This document shows, piece by piece, positions 46,612 through 58,366 of a stretch of 64,000 nt of DNA. The stretch's first letter is position 1, and each line of letters opens with the position of its first letter. Both the position numbers and the translations under genes were made by a program. Under the pieces are notes generated by a model. It was not told the DNA's origin, did not search any database, and saw nothing but the letters and a program-made list of their open reading frames with translations. The stretch comes from Echinometra lucunter (lineage: Eukaryota > Echinodermata > Echinoidea > Camarodonta > Echinometridae): NCBI GenBank assembly GCA_029962745.1, contig CM057165.1, positions 23,463,202-23,527,201 of the forward strand. The letters are read 5' to 3'.

Positions 46612-47935
46612 AGAGACAATCATGACAGCCTCGGCAACAAGGACAGCCTCGGCATCTTCCAGCAGTTCAGGCTTCTTCATCATCTTCAGAGGCGAGCTCG
46701 ACAACAGCAAGCGTTCCCTATCTCTCCGATTGAGAGGTCTAATCAACCAAGACCAATTGAACAATCGAGCGAAGAGGATGAAGGAAATGCCGATGTGGAA
46801 TGCCCTTCGTTTGTCCGTGATCGCGCAATCACGAAAACACTCCACGAGTTCGAGCTCGAAGACGAAGATATCCCTGAACCGGATTTTTCTTGGGACGCCC
46901 GGACGATATCTCACCATCTTGCCAGATACCTTGACGATCTCTGCGGATGGGTCCCAGACCCCAAAGTGCAATATCCGACGAGTGGCGCCCTCACCTGGAA
47001 AGAATGGAAAGACAAAGGGTATGTCCAAGAGTGACCTTGAGGCACAGGTGAGACGTTTGTCAATGAACTCGCGAGTGGCGAGTCGCATGAAGGCACTGAC
47101 TATGGATTTTGAGTTCCGACACTACCACAACCCTAAGAAGTACATGGAACAGTATCGTAGGTTCCACACCTGTGGAGGACCTTTAGAAAAGTTGGCGGCT
47201 CACGATACGTCCTATGGGCGCAAGAGAAGTATTTATTATGCAGGAGAGGCCTCTGCCGAAGCGGGATTCAAGGTCGACAACGCCACGCAACCGAAACAGG
47301 AAACGCGGTATACCAACGGCGCAGTTACAACCGGTGGCATCTGCAGAGAGATCTGACGGTCAACGTCCTACACAGTCGCGTCAACGACAAAACTCTGAAT
47401 CAAGAAGTGAACAGAGCAGAACAGACGCAACCAGCGTGACATCATCAACAAGTACTCTACCGCCAGCGGTGTCCACACAGAACGCCGCGGTTCATAATGA
47501 GACGACGTCCTTACCGCGGTATTGCTCGCTCACGGAAGCGGCCAATCGAAAGCGTCAGGTGTACAGCCATTGGATGGGTATACCTGCTTCTCGGGTGCCT
47601 GTACCCTCTTCTGCCCCGAGACCGACGCGAGACAACGACACCGTCATGTCGAACTTACCAACCAAATTAACCGCGACGGATGACGCCGCGTCGCTTCCAC
47701 TCAAACCGCAGAGCTGCACCCCAACAGGTACCGGGTCAACCGCTTTACCACCAAACAACGGCTTAAAGCCAACGTTTCACAATCCTCTCTTGACCAATCC
47801 AACCGCTGCGTCATCGGGGAACGCTGGTGACGCTGCCTTGCGGTTTGGCAGTCCGCCAGAAGGACCGCATGCCCTCTGGAAAGCAACTCAGTTCCCCCCA
47901 ACAGCTGACAATCACACTCTGCCCGTCGCCTTTGG
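46612..47935 (+). CDS. Large exon of an unrecognised gene, reading frame broken twice
   Basis: I do not recognise the product. Codons in three successive frames look coding. First (to about 47034) is a Gln/Arg-rich part, the acidic SSEEDEGNADVE and DIPEPDFSWDARTISHHLAR. Second (about 47020-47350) is SDLEAQVRRLSMNSRVASRM and a basic aromatic block FEFRHYHNPKKYMEQYRRF. Third (about 47350-47935) is a Ser/Thr/Gln-rich, probably disordered stretch with SLTEAANRKRQVYSHWMGIP. The exon ends at GG|GTGAGT (47935) in phase with 52261. Two one-base slips (near 47030 and 47350) are more likely sequence errors than introns, as no splice sites lie there. GC content is higher than the flanks. The acceptor may be 46611 (AATAG) or 46582 (TTCACAG). 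Confidence 0.72.
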
Positions 47936-48961
47936 GTGAGTATCATCACCGTGATTGTGTTTAAGAAATATATTACTGTCAAAAGCAGAGTGAAATAACT
48001 AAACAAAAATACAGAACGTTAGACAGTAAGAAAATATCATGTTTTAACCAATATTAAACACAGATATTTTGAGGGTTTTAAGTCAATGCCATTATGTTTA
48101 TTGGTTGGTAATTTTGATCACCAATCATCCGAGCCATTTTGATGAAAAATGACATCTCACCATCTAACGAGCAACTTGCTTTGAACATGTTTAAATTTGA
48201 AAGTATGCAAAATATAGATTCCTGCTTTATCGACAAATGTTAAAGATTCTTGTCGTTATAGTGCTTTCCATTTTGTAAGATAAAGCCTCATTATCTATCT
48301 CAGCAAGGCTGCATGTGCAATAATGTTAATACTTTAATAACTGAATGAATTTGAATAATATACTCATCATCAAACACTTTAATTCATTGTTTTAACCAAT
48401 ACAGTTTCACATTCAAGGGATCATCAACACTAAGCGGATATTCATAACCTCTCATAACAGAAGTGGCACACGTTGTCAAGTGACTAACAGAAGTTTAACT
48501 GTAACATTGAATACAACATTAGATCACTCATAATTATAATCTACACATAATCTTGTTCAGTTATACTCCCTTTAAGACTTTTCAATTGGAGGGGTTGAAA
48601 AACAAGTAATTTTATTTATACAATGTATTCAAAGTGAGATGACAATGTTCTTGAGTGCATGCATTGTTGCATTCATAAGTTGTATATAAGAAGGGGAGTC
48701 TAATCGATTTATTTTGTCCTATTGAAACTGAAGAAATCGATCCGTTCTTTGCTCATACCCTCAATTGCAGATCGAGAATGTTACTACGTGTTCAAAATGG
48801 CGGATCATAGAAAGAGAGCTTTGAAGGAGAATGATAGATGAAGTCAAAGAAAGAGAGAGGGAGAGAGATGGAGAGAGAGAGGGGGATTGATAGAGAAAAG
48901 ACAGGGAGAGGGAGAGAGTACAGGGCAGCCAGGAGAGTTAGAGGCAGAAGATAGAAGATAG

Positions 48962-49024
<63 letters not shown>

Positions 49025-50393
49025 TGGAGAGGGAGGGGGATATTTGGCAGAGAGGTTTGAAGAGACTATATTTTATCCAGAAGATGACTTAAATGCTTTA
49101 CTCTGTTCCCCAAATGATAGTTCACTAACAATGATTGCTACCCCTCCACTACTTGAAAGAAAATTTAGGCCAGTTCTGTTTGACGGTGAATTAAAAAAAA
49201 AAAGGGATGAACTAATGCTGCGCACTACATTGTTTAGTTACATGCACGCAAGGACTCAGGCAGTGCGAACAGACCGTCGGGTAATATTCATCCGCCTCTA
49301 AAGACACACCCCTTTTGAACTCCACCCACCCGGTGATTGGCTACACATGCCCTGACGTCAATGATCACGTGTGTTCCACTTTTCCACGATTCCCTGTCCT
49401 AAAAACGGCACCACACACACCCGGTATCACAATTTTCATCCTATTTAAATTTGATTTTAAGATGACAGGTGATTTTGTGTGCTTTCTCAGGACCCGGCCA
49501 ACAGCAAAGTACATGGGGAAATCCACTAATCTCCTAATGGGCGACTGGTATTATTAAAGACAAAACAACGTACAATTTTGAAATTGGTCTGATTTCGAGT
49601 TTTCGACGGAAAAAAGGAAAAAATAATTTTGCCGTTAGGTGGATGGAATTAACCGGGTTTCTTAATGATGTCCTAACAATGATCCTTTCCATAATAATTA
49701 TCTTCTTTACTCACTTATTTTCAGGAGGTCTTTATTCGGCAGTTCTTTTAATATCAAGTATTATTATCTGTTCATATCTTTGTAACAATTAAAAGACGGA
49801 AATTGTACTATACAATTCATGTGGTTCATCTTATTGTATGAATCAATAAAGACCAGATCAACTGAGATGATTTCCTTTAGGTGAAATAAGCATCTTCGTT
49901 CTATTTTTAATTTGATTTTCCACAACCGAACGATGCAGACACGTGACCCGTCTAAGCAAAAACACTTTGCTGAGGGCGATTGATGAAGAACTTTGCGAGT
50001 ATGAAGATCGGTAGGATAATTTTAATTAGATAGACCATTATTAGTTCATTTGTAACTTTGAGTGATAAGGTAGCAATTTCCCCCTTCTAACATGGTTTAT
50101 TTGGATATGCTATTCTCTTCTCTAATTTTCTTGAATGACATATTAAAAACCTCACTTTCTGCGGGTGCAGTGTGACTTTCTGCCACTTTCTGAGTTTCTT
50201 TTCTCGGATTTGTTATGAATGAATAATCATGTACTTAATCTTTTCTCGACGTAGATTCTCTGTCAGTGTTGCGATGATATGTATTTCACAATGTTTTTTC
50301 TGTCATTCGTGCCAAGTTAATGTATCTGGAAAGATATATTTAGCTTAATATAGTAATATTTCATTTCAAGTAATAACCGTTTTACTGCTATCT
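47936..50393. other. Intron of the unrecognised gene, first part
   Basis: AT-rich, no coding signal apart from short open frames. A purine and GATA microsatellite lies at 48800-49040. Confidence 0.55.
48840..49040. repeat. (GA)n and (GATA)n microsatellite
   Basis: GAGAGG-type tract, (GATA) at 48951-48982, then about 20 GA. Confidence 0.95.
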
Positions 50394-51184
50394 TATAGAC
50401 CAATTTCACAACGCAAGAGGGCAGCAGACTGTTCGACACAGTTCGACATACTGGGGTGGGCGCTCCAACTTTTATAGTACACAAGTCAATAGCGCGTTAT
50501 GTACATTCGTTCGATTTTTTGTCTATTTTGACCAGTATATGCAGATTTATTTTAATATTTGCAATGAGAAATTATCAGGGAAGTTCAGGTCGCAGCTGTG
50601 CGGTGCTCAAATGCCACAAGGATTAGAGAAAGTTTAAAAATTGGAAGCTAACTGAGTGCGAAATTCACTCGCTTTTGACTCATGAAGCCTGTTTGTGTGA
50701 GAAGCCGTACTCCCTACACAGGTTTCCGTAAGCAATGTGAAGGAATTCGTCGCCAGTGGGTAAAAACATCAACAGAAGGGACTTTTAAGTCAAGAAACAT
50801 ATCATTATGTACTTTGGCGTAAAATTTAATGAGTGAAAACTTGAATTTGTAAACAGGGTAAGATTTAGGGCTCCCGTTTACTACGGCTTCTATGCTGCAA
50901 TCGAACTTTTACTGACAAAACTAAGTTGAAAAACCATCGAATTACAAAAATACATCATACTTTCATCCGTCAGATATGACCATTGTCTTACCTCATCTAC
51001 CCATGTATCCATGCTTTATGTTATTGATCTAGAATAAAGTAAATGGAACAATATCGGGGCATATCTCATATCTTACATTCATTTTGTACACTGAGCCAAT
51101 CGCGGTCAGCGCGCTTGCCCACAGCAGCAATGGCGTCGCCGATAGAGGGCCAAATACATAAACCGGCCGTGAAATTGGTCTATA
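50394..51184. mobile_element. TIR element, TATAGACCAATTTCAC ends
   Basis: TATAGACCAATTTCAC at the left and GTGAAATTGGTCTATA at the right are perfect 16-bp inverted ends; the outer TA may be the target duplication. Interior 760 bp has no coding signal. Confidence 0.88.
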
Positions 51185-52260
51185 TCTAGTAGAGTCCCCT
51201 TCTTTACCATCTATGTTGATGTCTATATAGGTATACAGTTATATCCCCTCATTTTCAAGCATATCAACCAGGTATGACCTGTTATGTATAATATATATGA
51301 TATAAAATATATGATTTTTTTTTGTAAATGATCAGTAATTTAAAGAAAAGAAACACATCACTATTATTCGATCTTCTTTCAAAATATGATGCATTTTCGC
51401 ATTTGTTTTTGTTGTTTGTGTAGCGCCATCACTAACTTTCATGTTTCAAGTGCCATAAACATTGTGATTCCGAATTTCCATATTGCATTATTAACAGTGG
51501 ATTTAATTTTGTTTTTGTGCCTAACTTTACATTTACCATTAACATGGCATCTATTCTCATCGCAGTTGTACAGGTGAGTTGTCACGAATGGTGCCAATAA
51601 TTTTAAAACTTCGACTAATTATTGTGACCCTTTACTAACAGAAATTCTTTAACTTATTTAGACTCAAAACTTGGACAACTTGTACCTAAAATGCCAGAAT
51701 TTATCATTGTAAACAGTGTCAGGAAAATTATTCACTTTATAATCGTGTATATACTTACTCCGATGTCTGTTTCTGTCATGTGGACGTTTCAAACTTATAA
51801 CTTCACTGTAAAAATGAAGTAACGTTTAATACAAACCTATAAAACATCATGTGAACACTGTGTGGGCTGGGTTTAATAATTAGGCTCATGGGGGTTGCTG
51901 AGCTTTGTCTCTGTTGAAGTGCTTTTTAATTTTTCGAGACAGGGTTTAACACTATCGATTATATGCTGATTATTTCATACATTTTTTTCATCTAGACCTG
52001 ATATCTCAGTAGTTGAGAATAATGTTACTGTAACTTCCCGGATTTAAGAGACTAGATGATATGGATAAGATGAAGATGATTCATGCAGAAGAATATCGAA
52101 AGGGGTGAAGGGGGTGGGGGTCCTCACAGAGATCAGAAGAAAGAGGGGGATAGGCTAGCGATTTTCAAGAACATGTATGTAAGGAACGGCAATTATCCAT
52201 TCTTTCGTTATCGTGCATACCAGTAATATGGTTGTTTTTTGTTTTTTGTTTTTATCACAG
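51185..52260. other. Intron of the unrecognised gene, last part
   Basis: No recognised feature. A CGCAG|TTGTACAG|GTGAGT arrangement at 51560-51578 would be an 8-bp micro-exon; unsupported. Confidence 0.45.
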
Positions 52261-52417
52261 CGGTATGGCGGGAAACTTTTCCACTGGTGTCACACTTGAC
52301 GACAGTTGCTATAGTTATCAGAGTAGTGGAGCGACGTCATCAGAAGGGTCAGCGTTCCGTGATTTTTATTCCCATCTACTGCAAGCCGCTCATTACCTTA
52401 GACTGGCGGGAAGGCAG
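52261..52417 (+). CDS. Unrecognised gene, third exon
   Basis: Acceptor TTATCACAG, donor GTAAGA. Reads GMAGNFSTGVTLDDSCYSYQ, then SSGATSSEGSAFRDFYSHLL and QAAHYLRLAGRQ. The first codon is completed by the GG left from 47935, so the join is in frame. The C-terminal part looks like an amphipathic helix. No family recognised. Confidence 0.8.
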
Positions 52418-52862
52418 GTAAGAAAAAAGATAACGAGTGAATTTCCTTATTGCAATTTTTTTTTTATAGAAACCTCAGGAAACTTATGAAACAGACAAAC
52501 TGACAATATTTTTTCATATATTCTTTTATCAACTAGCCTACTGGTTAATAAACCATTGACGCAATCGAAAAGAATAAGCTGGCTATTAAAGCACCATAAA
52601 CTCAGTCACTTTTTTGTGATTTCTTCGTCACCTTCATCCATTGTCACGTCAAAGGCTACGCCAGTAGTTGACGCAGGGTGACGGAGAATGCGTCTGGGAA
52701 TGCGAATTATGTTCAATGATCACTACTTCCTGCATGCAGGATACATTTTACTACACCCGGGTAGAGAGTGTAAGAAAATGCAGTGGGTGTACTGTAGAAG
52801 TTATTCACCCCACTGTATCCTCCGCATCAATAATGTAATCTCTGCTTATTTTGCTTTAACAG

Positions 52863-53426
52863 AAATCAATGGACAACGCAAGTAAACACCATAATGGTCC
52901 CAGACTTCACGCAGGTCCCACGCTCTACAAATCACCCAAGACAATCACTGTGACGTCACCCACGAATGAAAACCTCGTCCCTGGTTTTGCCGACCACACA
53001 GGCCTACCGGCCAACGTCGCCATCGCCAACGGACTCGGCGTACGCGGCCAACGCCTCAACTCTGCCACGAAAAACGAGCGTTCGTCGCATTCGGCTAATC
53101 CAGCCCTCGGCGGCGGCGCAGGAACGCGTCAGTTCGTCAACGCACCGGCTTTCAAGAGCACTCAAGCTCGCTTCAACTCGTCTCCCGCAAAAATGTCCCG
53201 TCAAGACTCCGAAGCCGATTCGAACTTTTCAAGAAAGAGATTTATTTCTCTGGAACCCCCTGCCTCGTCGACGTTCCGAGAGAATAATACCACCCGGACA
53301 GTTTCAGATGGCGGCCAGCGAGAAAATCAGAAAAATACGGCGGGAAAGATGTTCCATATTTCTATTCCACACAAACCTTGTAAGGCCGAGGCTTCTCAAC
53401 TAAATAAGGCAGCAGTGTGCCAAGCG
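52863..53426 (+). CDS. Unrecognised gene, fourth exon
   Basis: Acceptor TTAACAG, donor GTAAGA, phase 0 at both ends. About 188 codons: KSMDNASKHHNGPRLHAGPT, ... KTITVTSPTNENLVPGFADH, GLGVRGQRLNSATKNERSSH, ... KMSRQDSEADSNFSRKRFIS, ... MFHISIPHKPCK. Rich in Ser, Asn, Thr, Arg and Lys and poor in hydrophobic residues, so probably disordered; higher GC than flanking introns. No domain recognised. Confidence 0.82.
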
Positions 53427-53915
53427 GTAAGACACCAACTTTTCTCATCTTTTAATGTATTTAGTGCAGAGGGAAAGAGAAATGATGCTATCACAACACG
53501 ATGTACCAGATTTGAAGATACTTCCCAGTAATCTGGATAAAATAGATGCAGATCTGATTGAATGTTTGAGACAATTTCAGCCCCCACAGAGTATTGTGAA
53601 TATCGTCAAGTTTACTCTCTGACAAAGAGGTGGCAAATAAACATAAACTGGATCTCATTCCCCTTACTGGGACAAAGGATAAAAATATGCAAGATGCCAT
53701 GATTAAGACTAAGCAAGTAAGGCAAAAGGGACACATTTGTAAGCAGAAGTACCAGTGGTATTATAGTAGAAAACTGAGAAACGCGCTATTTCCTATATAT
53801 CTTCGTAAATTTACAGTCATATAAACTCCAATAAAACTAATATCAAAAGCACTTACGTCGTATTTAAAAATTATCATCATTGTTGTTCACCTTCTATCTT
53901 TCAATTTATCTGCAG

Positions 53916-53981
53916 GTGTGCTTCAAATCTGAGAGTCAAGAAGCACTAGCCTTGGTGAATGGGAATGCTCCCAAGAAATAG
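53916..53981 (+). CDS. Unrecognised gene, last coding exon
   Basis: Acceptor ATCTGCAG, phase 0. Encodes VCFKSESQEALALVNGNAPK, then a lysine, and stops at TAG 53979-53981. The short tail fits the end of the frame from 53426. Candidate poly-A signals AATAAA follow at 54709-54714 and 54966-54971. Confidence 0.75.
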   Translation: MCFKSESQEALALVNGNAPKK

Positions 53982-55435
53982 ACATGGAAGAGCTTCACAA
54001 GAAATACAGACATTTCATAGTTTGCATATAATACATATTTCTGATACACTTTGGAAAGAGCATCATCACTAAGGGTATTCTAGATTTATGACTGATAAAT
54101 TGTGTTTTTCACGTTCAGAGTAGCTTAATACTGCCACGGCATCCTTATTTGTTGACTTCTGATAGTTGTAACAAAGATGAAAGGGGCCATTGGATATTTG
54201 TGCAAATTTATTATAATACCAGAGATTCGTTTTCAATTCTAAAGCCTTTATCTGCTAATATAAATCACAGTTTCATTCATTAATGTATTGGAAAGATCCA
54301 TTTAATCATGAACAGTGCCCTTTCTTGCAAGCTGCCATTCCAAACTGAAACAAAATGCAACTATAGATTTCCTTTAACCCTACCTCTTTGTTCATTAACG
54401 TTTCGAGGGTTTAGTGCAACAAATGGCTATCCGCATTTTTTTTTATTTGAATGAGATTTCAAAATTAAAATGATCCAGTAGAGACCAGGAACGCATCGGT
54501 AACAATGGTTTCTACAGCCAACTTTGCTACAGCTGGGTATCAGCTGAGTGTGGTCCTGAAAAGGACGTACCCACTCTTGCGGTTTCGGTAAGCGTGTTCT
54601 TACTGTCCTCGGGAGAATGCCATACGTTCTACTGCCATATGTTCTACCACCATGGAAACTGTCAAAGGATATATTTCTATGCAAACAATATTATTTCCTC
54701 TTGCTGGAAATAAAAGAGCTGAACATACGGTTTTGGAATAAACTCTTCATTTATATTACTAGTGAAATGTTTTCAAATTTCGAGCAGAATTTTTATGCAT
54801 CAAAAAGCCCGACAAATTACATATGGCTGAATGAACAATTAGCATGTATGTGTATAGCAGTAGCTCAACCATTATGCACTTCATTACTGCTCTTGCCAAA
54901 TATTAACGCATTGTACTACCATGTATGTGAACAATACTTTTATACTCTGCATTGTAAATTACGACAATAAAAGACAGTATGTACTGCATGATAACTGACA
55001 TGTTTCTCTATATATATCATCCTTTATTTGTTTCATGAATTCATTCACACATCATCATTACCAGGTTTAAAAAAAAAAAAAAAAAAAAATCGAACCTGAG
55101 CAGAGTTCTGTACCTAATTCTTAGGCCTGGCTCATACGAGGAGTCACTTGCTGATTTAGGATTGTGTCTGTAATTGGTGTGGTCATTTGCACATTAAAAA
55201 GTGATTGAAAAATTAATAGTGAAAACAATACTTTCAATTAACAACTGGTGTATCGGTTAATTGCTTTCACAGGCTTGATAAGCACGGTAATTAAAAAAAA
55301 AAAACATCGAAAGATACGTCATGTGAGCCAGGCCTTCAGTTTCCATGAAAAAGCCTACATTACTGAGAAACAAAATGTTGTTAAAAGGTAGCAATCAGTT
55401 CTTGCAATGATGAAAAAAATTAATCCCTATTAAAA
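53982..55435. other. 3' UTR and downstream of the unrecognised gene
   Basis: AT-rich, with A-runs at 55069-55089 and 55290. A 117-codon frame at 54617 has no supporting features. Confidence 0.45.
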
Positions 55436-55439
55436 TCAA

Positions 55440-55705
55440 ACAATATTTTCATAATGGAGGATGCATCCCCCTACATTCTGAGGTGGACTGATATATGTGT
55501 GAACAAAAATATGTACGAATGGGTTAATCATCCCCCCCCCAAGTATAGCAGATTTAACTGGCTTCAACTCAGTTGCTGGGGGGGGGGGGGATGGAGGATG
55601 CATTCCCCTCCCCTCCCCCCCATTTTGAGGTGGACTCATATATGTGTATACAAAAATTAATCATCCCCCCCCCCCCCCCCCAGTATGACGGCCCGTCTAC
55701 GCTAA
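55440..55705. repeat. Tandem pair of ~160-bp units ending in C runs
   Basis: GGAGGATGCATCCCC, TGAGGTGGACTGATATATGTG, and CAAAAAT...TAATCATCCCCCC occur twice, followed by GACGGCCCGTCTACGC, which resembles the GTCTACGCC end of the element at 17394-19323. Probably part of a related TIR element whose ends are decayed. Confidence 0.7.
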
Positions 55706-57610
55706 TGAGCCCACACACAATTGGTAGCAAATTTAAACTGGATTTAAAAAGCTCAAAATAAGCATTGCCATTTGCTCAGTTGATAGGACTTGTGCCATCT
55801 TCAAAATTTGCTTATCTATATCTATGGTTTACAATGAGTTTTTGTTTTTTCCTTCTTTCATTTCTTCAGTCCAAACAACACTGTAACAGACACATATTCT
55901 TAAATATATGATCAAAGTTTAGATTAACTTTCTGACAGATTCTGTATCACAGTTTCAGTAATCCAGATTACCTTTCAACACCCTTATAAAGAAAATAACT
56001 TTCAGGCTCTATGTGAAGAGCACATTGGAACTGATACCCATTATTTCAGGAATAAAGCTGACTTACTGTTGCTATGATTCAGAAGCAAACATATCCAAAA
56101 AATATGGAAATGAGTAAGAAAACTTGAATAGTGTTTCTAGCACATCAGCTGTTTCATGAAGGTGAAAATCTTTTTGTAATAATTATAATTATTATAATAA
56201 TTTCACATGCAAAAAGCATTAAAAAATATTATTATTGAAACACATTTTTCCCCTTCTACTGTCCCCTCAACTGGGCAAGGATAGTTAACCCTAAGATACA
56301 GGAATGCAAAATTAGAGTACCACCTGGAACTGAATAGTCTCATTGTAAAATGAAATGAGCTTCCTTAATATTAATGAGCTTCACAGAAGATTTTCAATGA
56401 ATTCTTCAGAACTCAATGACATTCCATTTATACCAAACTATTATAATTCAAATGACCTTATTTCATGACTGGATGCACAAGGCTTATTCCTTTGTCACTG
56501 TAGTTATCACAAATTGCATTGAAACGACTGCATTTCTTGACTTTTGCTGAACAGTTTACTACCAATTGTACTTAAAACACCAAAACCACTAATAATGCTA
56601 GTACAAATCAATATGCGAAAACAAAAAAATATTGTGAGGACGGTTACGACCACAATTCATGACTTGAAACCTGTGTGCAATCAACCATGACTGGTACAGG
56701 TGTAGTCAACAATAGCTAAGAAACCTAGCTCCCATCCTGGCCAGAAAATAAAGAATAATATTGATTGATAGTATGTTTATTTTACCACAGTGAGTGCATG
56801 AAGTATACACTTGGAGTCACTAATGCATCCAGGGGCCAAGAGACAAATCCTACTCGATGACTTGGTGAAGTGGAATAAATCGAAAGGAAACTCAGAACCA
56901 GTAAAAAGCAATATTTATGTGATTTTAGGTGTTCTGCAACAAAATATGTATTTTAAGAAGCACAGCTTGTTCGGAGTAAGAACAGTGTACATAATAGAAT
57001 CACATGCATAAATAGTGAGAAAATACATTTGTTTGTTAACGAATCATGAAAAATTTGACCACAAATTTTCCATGAAGGTATCTTAAGAGATTATTTCATA
57101 CTAATTATGAATTGAATGACTGATCGTGCTAAATTGACTGGATAATGCTTTAATACCCCCAACCAGTTCGGCTTTCTTAACCAGCCTGTTTGTTGTGGAA
57201 AGTTGATCCAAAATAAGTTACGATGCGTTTATGGAATATCCAATTAATCTTTGAAACAAACCTGTTCCCACATTTTATGCATGTTCCTTGAACAAAATTT
57301 TCTATAGACAACTCCAAAGATTGCCAGAGACTTGCCTGACATGGTAACAACTAATGAATGCAAAGTGAAATCTACCTGTTAAGATGCCATTGTGCAGGAC
57401 AGGTGGACTAAATAATTAACAGAAGTTATGGAGAGAAAAAACATTAATAAACAGGGCTGTAGGAAGAAGTCTTTACTTCCTTTTACTAGGATTTCCAAGC
57501 ATTCATGTATCTAGGATGATAAACATCTGAAATCCTCTCCATGGAGGCATATATTCTGTTGCTGTGACAGCATGCAGCATCGATACTGTTTAGGGTTGAC
57601 ATAAAGGCAA
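55706..57610. other. Intergenic, nothing recognised
   Basis: AT-rich with no coding, RNA or clear repeat signal. Confidence 0.55.
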
Positions 57611-57616
57611 GTCCTA

Positions 57617-57923
57617 TGGTGACCCTGAAGTACGCTCGACAACAGGTCATGTGCGACGTGAATTTCGCATCCCAGGTCATGAATTTTGCATTCCGGGTCC
57701 TGAACTTCGCATCACAAGTCATGAATTTCGCATCCCAGGTCCTGAATTTTGCATCCGGTGTCCTGAACTTTGCATCACGGGTACTGAATTTCGCATCCCA
57801 GGTCTTGAATTTTGCAATCCGGGTCCTGAACTTTGCATCATGGGTCATGAATTTCGTGACTGGGGTGCAAAGTTGGCTGCGAAATTCACATGACCGGTTG
57901 TCGAGCGTACTTCAGGGCCACCA
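57617..57923. mobile_element. 307-bp TIR element with 21-bp minisatellite core and TA duplication
   Basis: TGGTGACCCTGAAGTACGC (left, 57617) and GCGTACTTCAGGGCCACCA (right, 57923) are the outer part of ~38-bp TIRs; both sides are flanked by TA. The core 57655-57870 is about ten tandem 21-bp units of the type ATGAATTTCGCATCCCAGGTC, alternating TGAATTTCGCATC and TGAACTTTGCATC. Since 21 is divisible by three, long repetitive frames result on both strands; these are not genes. A solo end of the same family lies at 28149. Confidence 0.9.
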
Positions 57924-58211
57924 TAAAGTCCAGTTTGTGTCATACTTGTATGCTGCCAAGTATATGAGGATTGTATCATGGAATTTTGAACATTTATTGA
58001 CATAAAAATATCATCTTATTAGATATCTGCTCTAGAAGGGCTATCAGCTTGACATGGTCATCAGATTTAGCGGTACTAAACTCTTTAAGATGTGGTAAGC
58101 AATCCATGGGACCAAATAGCTTGGACTTGCCCTATTCTAACAGCATTCAGTATTCATGTCGTTGATAGATAGTATTCAAGAATAATGTCAGAGTCCTTGG
58201 CCAAGCTTCAA

Positions 58212-58366
58212 TCATTTATTATCAAGCTCTCCAAGTTCTTGTAGGAGTTCATGTTTGTAGTCATCAAAGTCGCCGTCGATCTCATTGATAGTCTGCTCTT
58301 CGATGACCCACAGCTGACAGTCTGTCTCAGTTATTAATCTAGCGTCGTGACTGACGATAATCACAC
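58212..58366 (-). CDS. ABCF1: ABCF1 last exon
   Basis: Acceptor TTACCAG. Encodes the H-switch [35 protein letters not shown] and the C-terminus ending ELGELDNK; stop TGA at 58212-58214. Confidence 0.94.

Noticed and set aside
51386..51573. Extra exon or 8-bp micro-exon in the unrecognised gene
   Set aside because: The phase from 47935 to 52261 already works, and the encoded peptide is hydrophobic and unlike the rest of the protein.
54617..54970. 117-codon plus-strand frame as a gene
   Set aside because: No splice sites, family similarity or composition change; overlaps the probable 3' UTR and poly-A signals.
57486..58005. Long repetitive open frames on both strands, and a CRISPR-like look
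   Set aside because: A 21-bp direct tandem repeat without unique spacers; frames stay open because 21 is divisible by three. Eukaryotic context.
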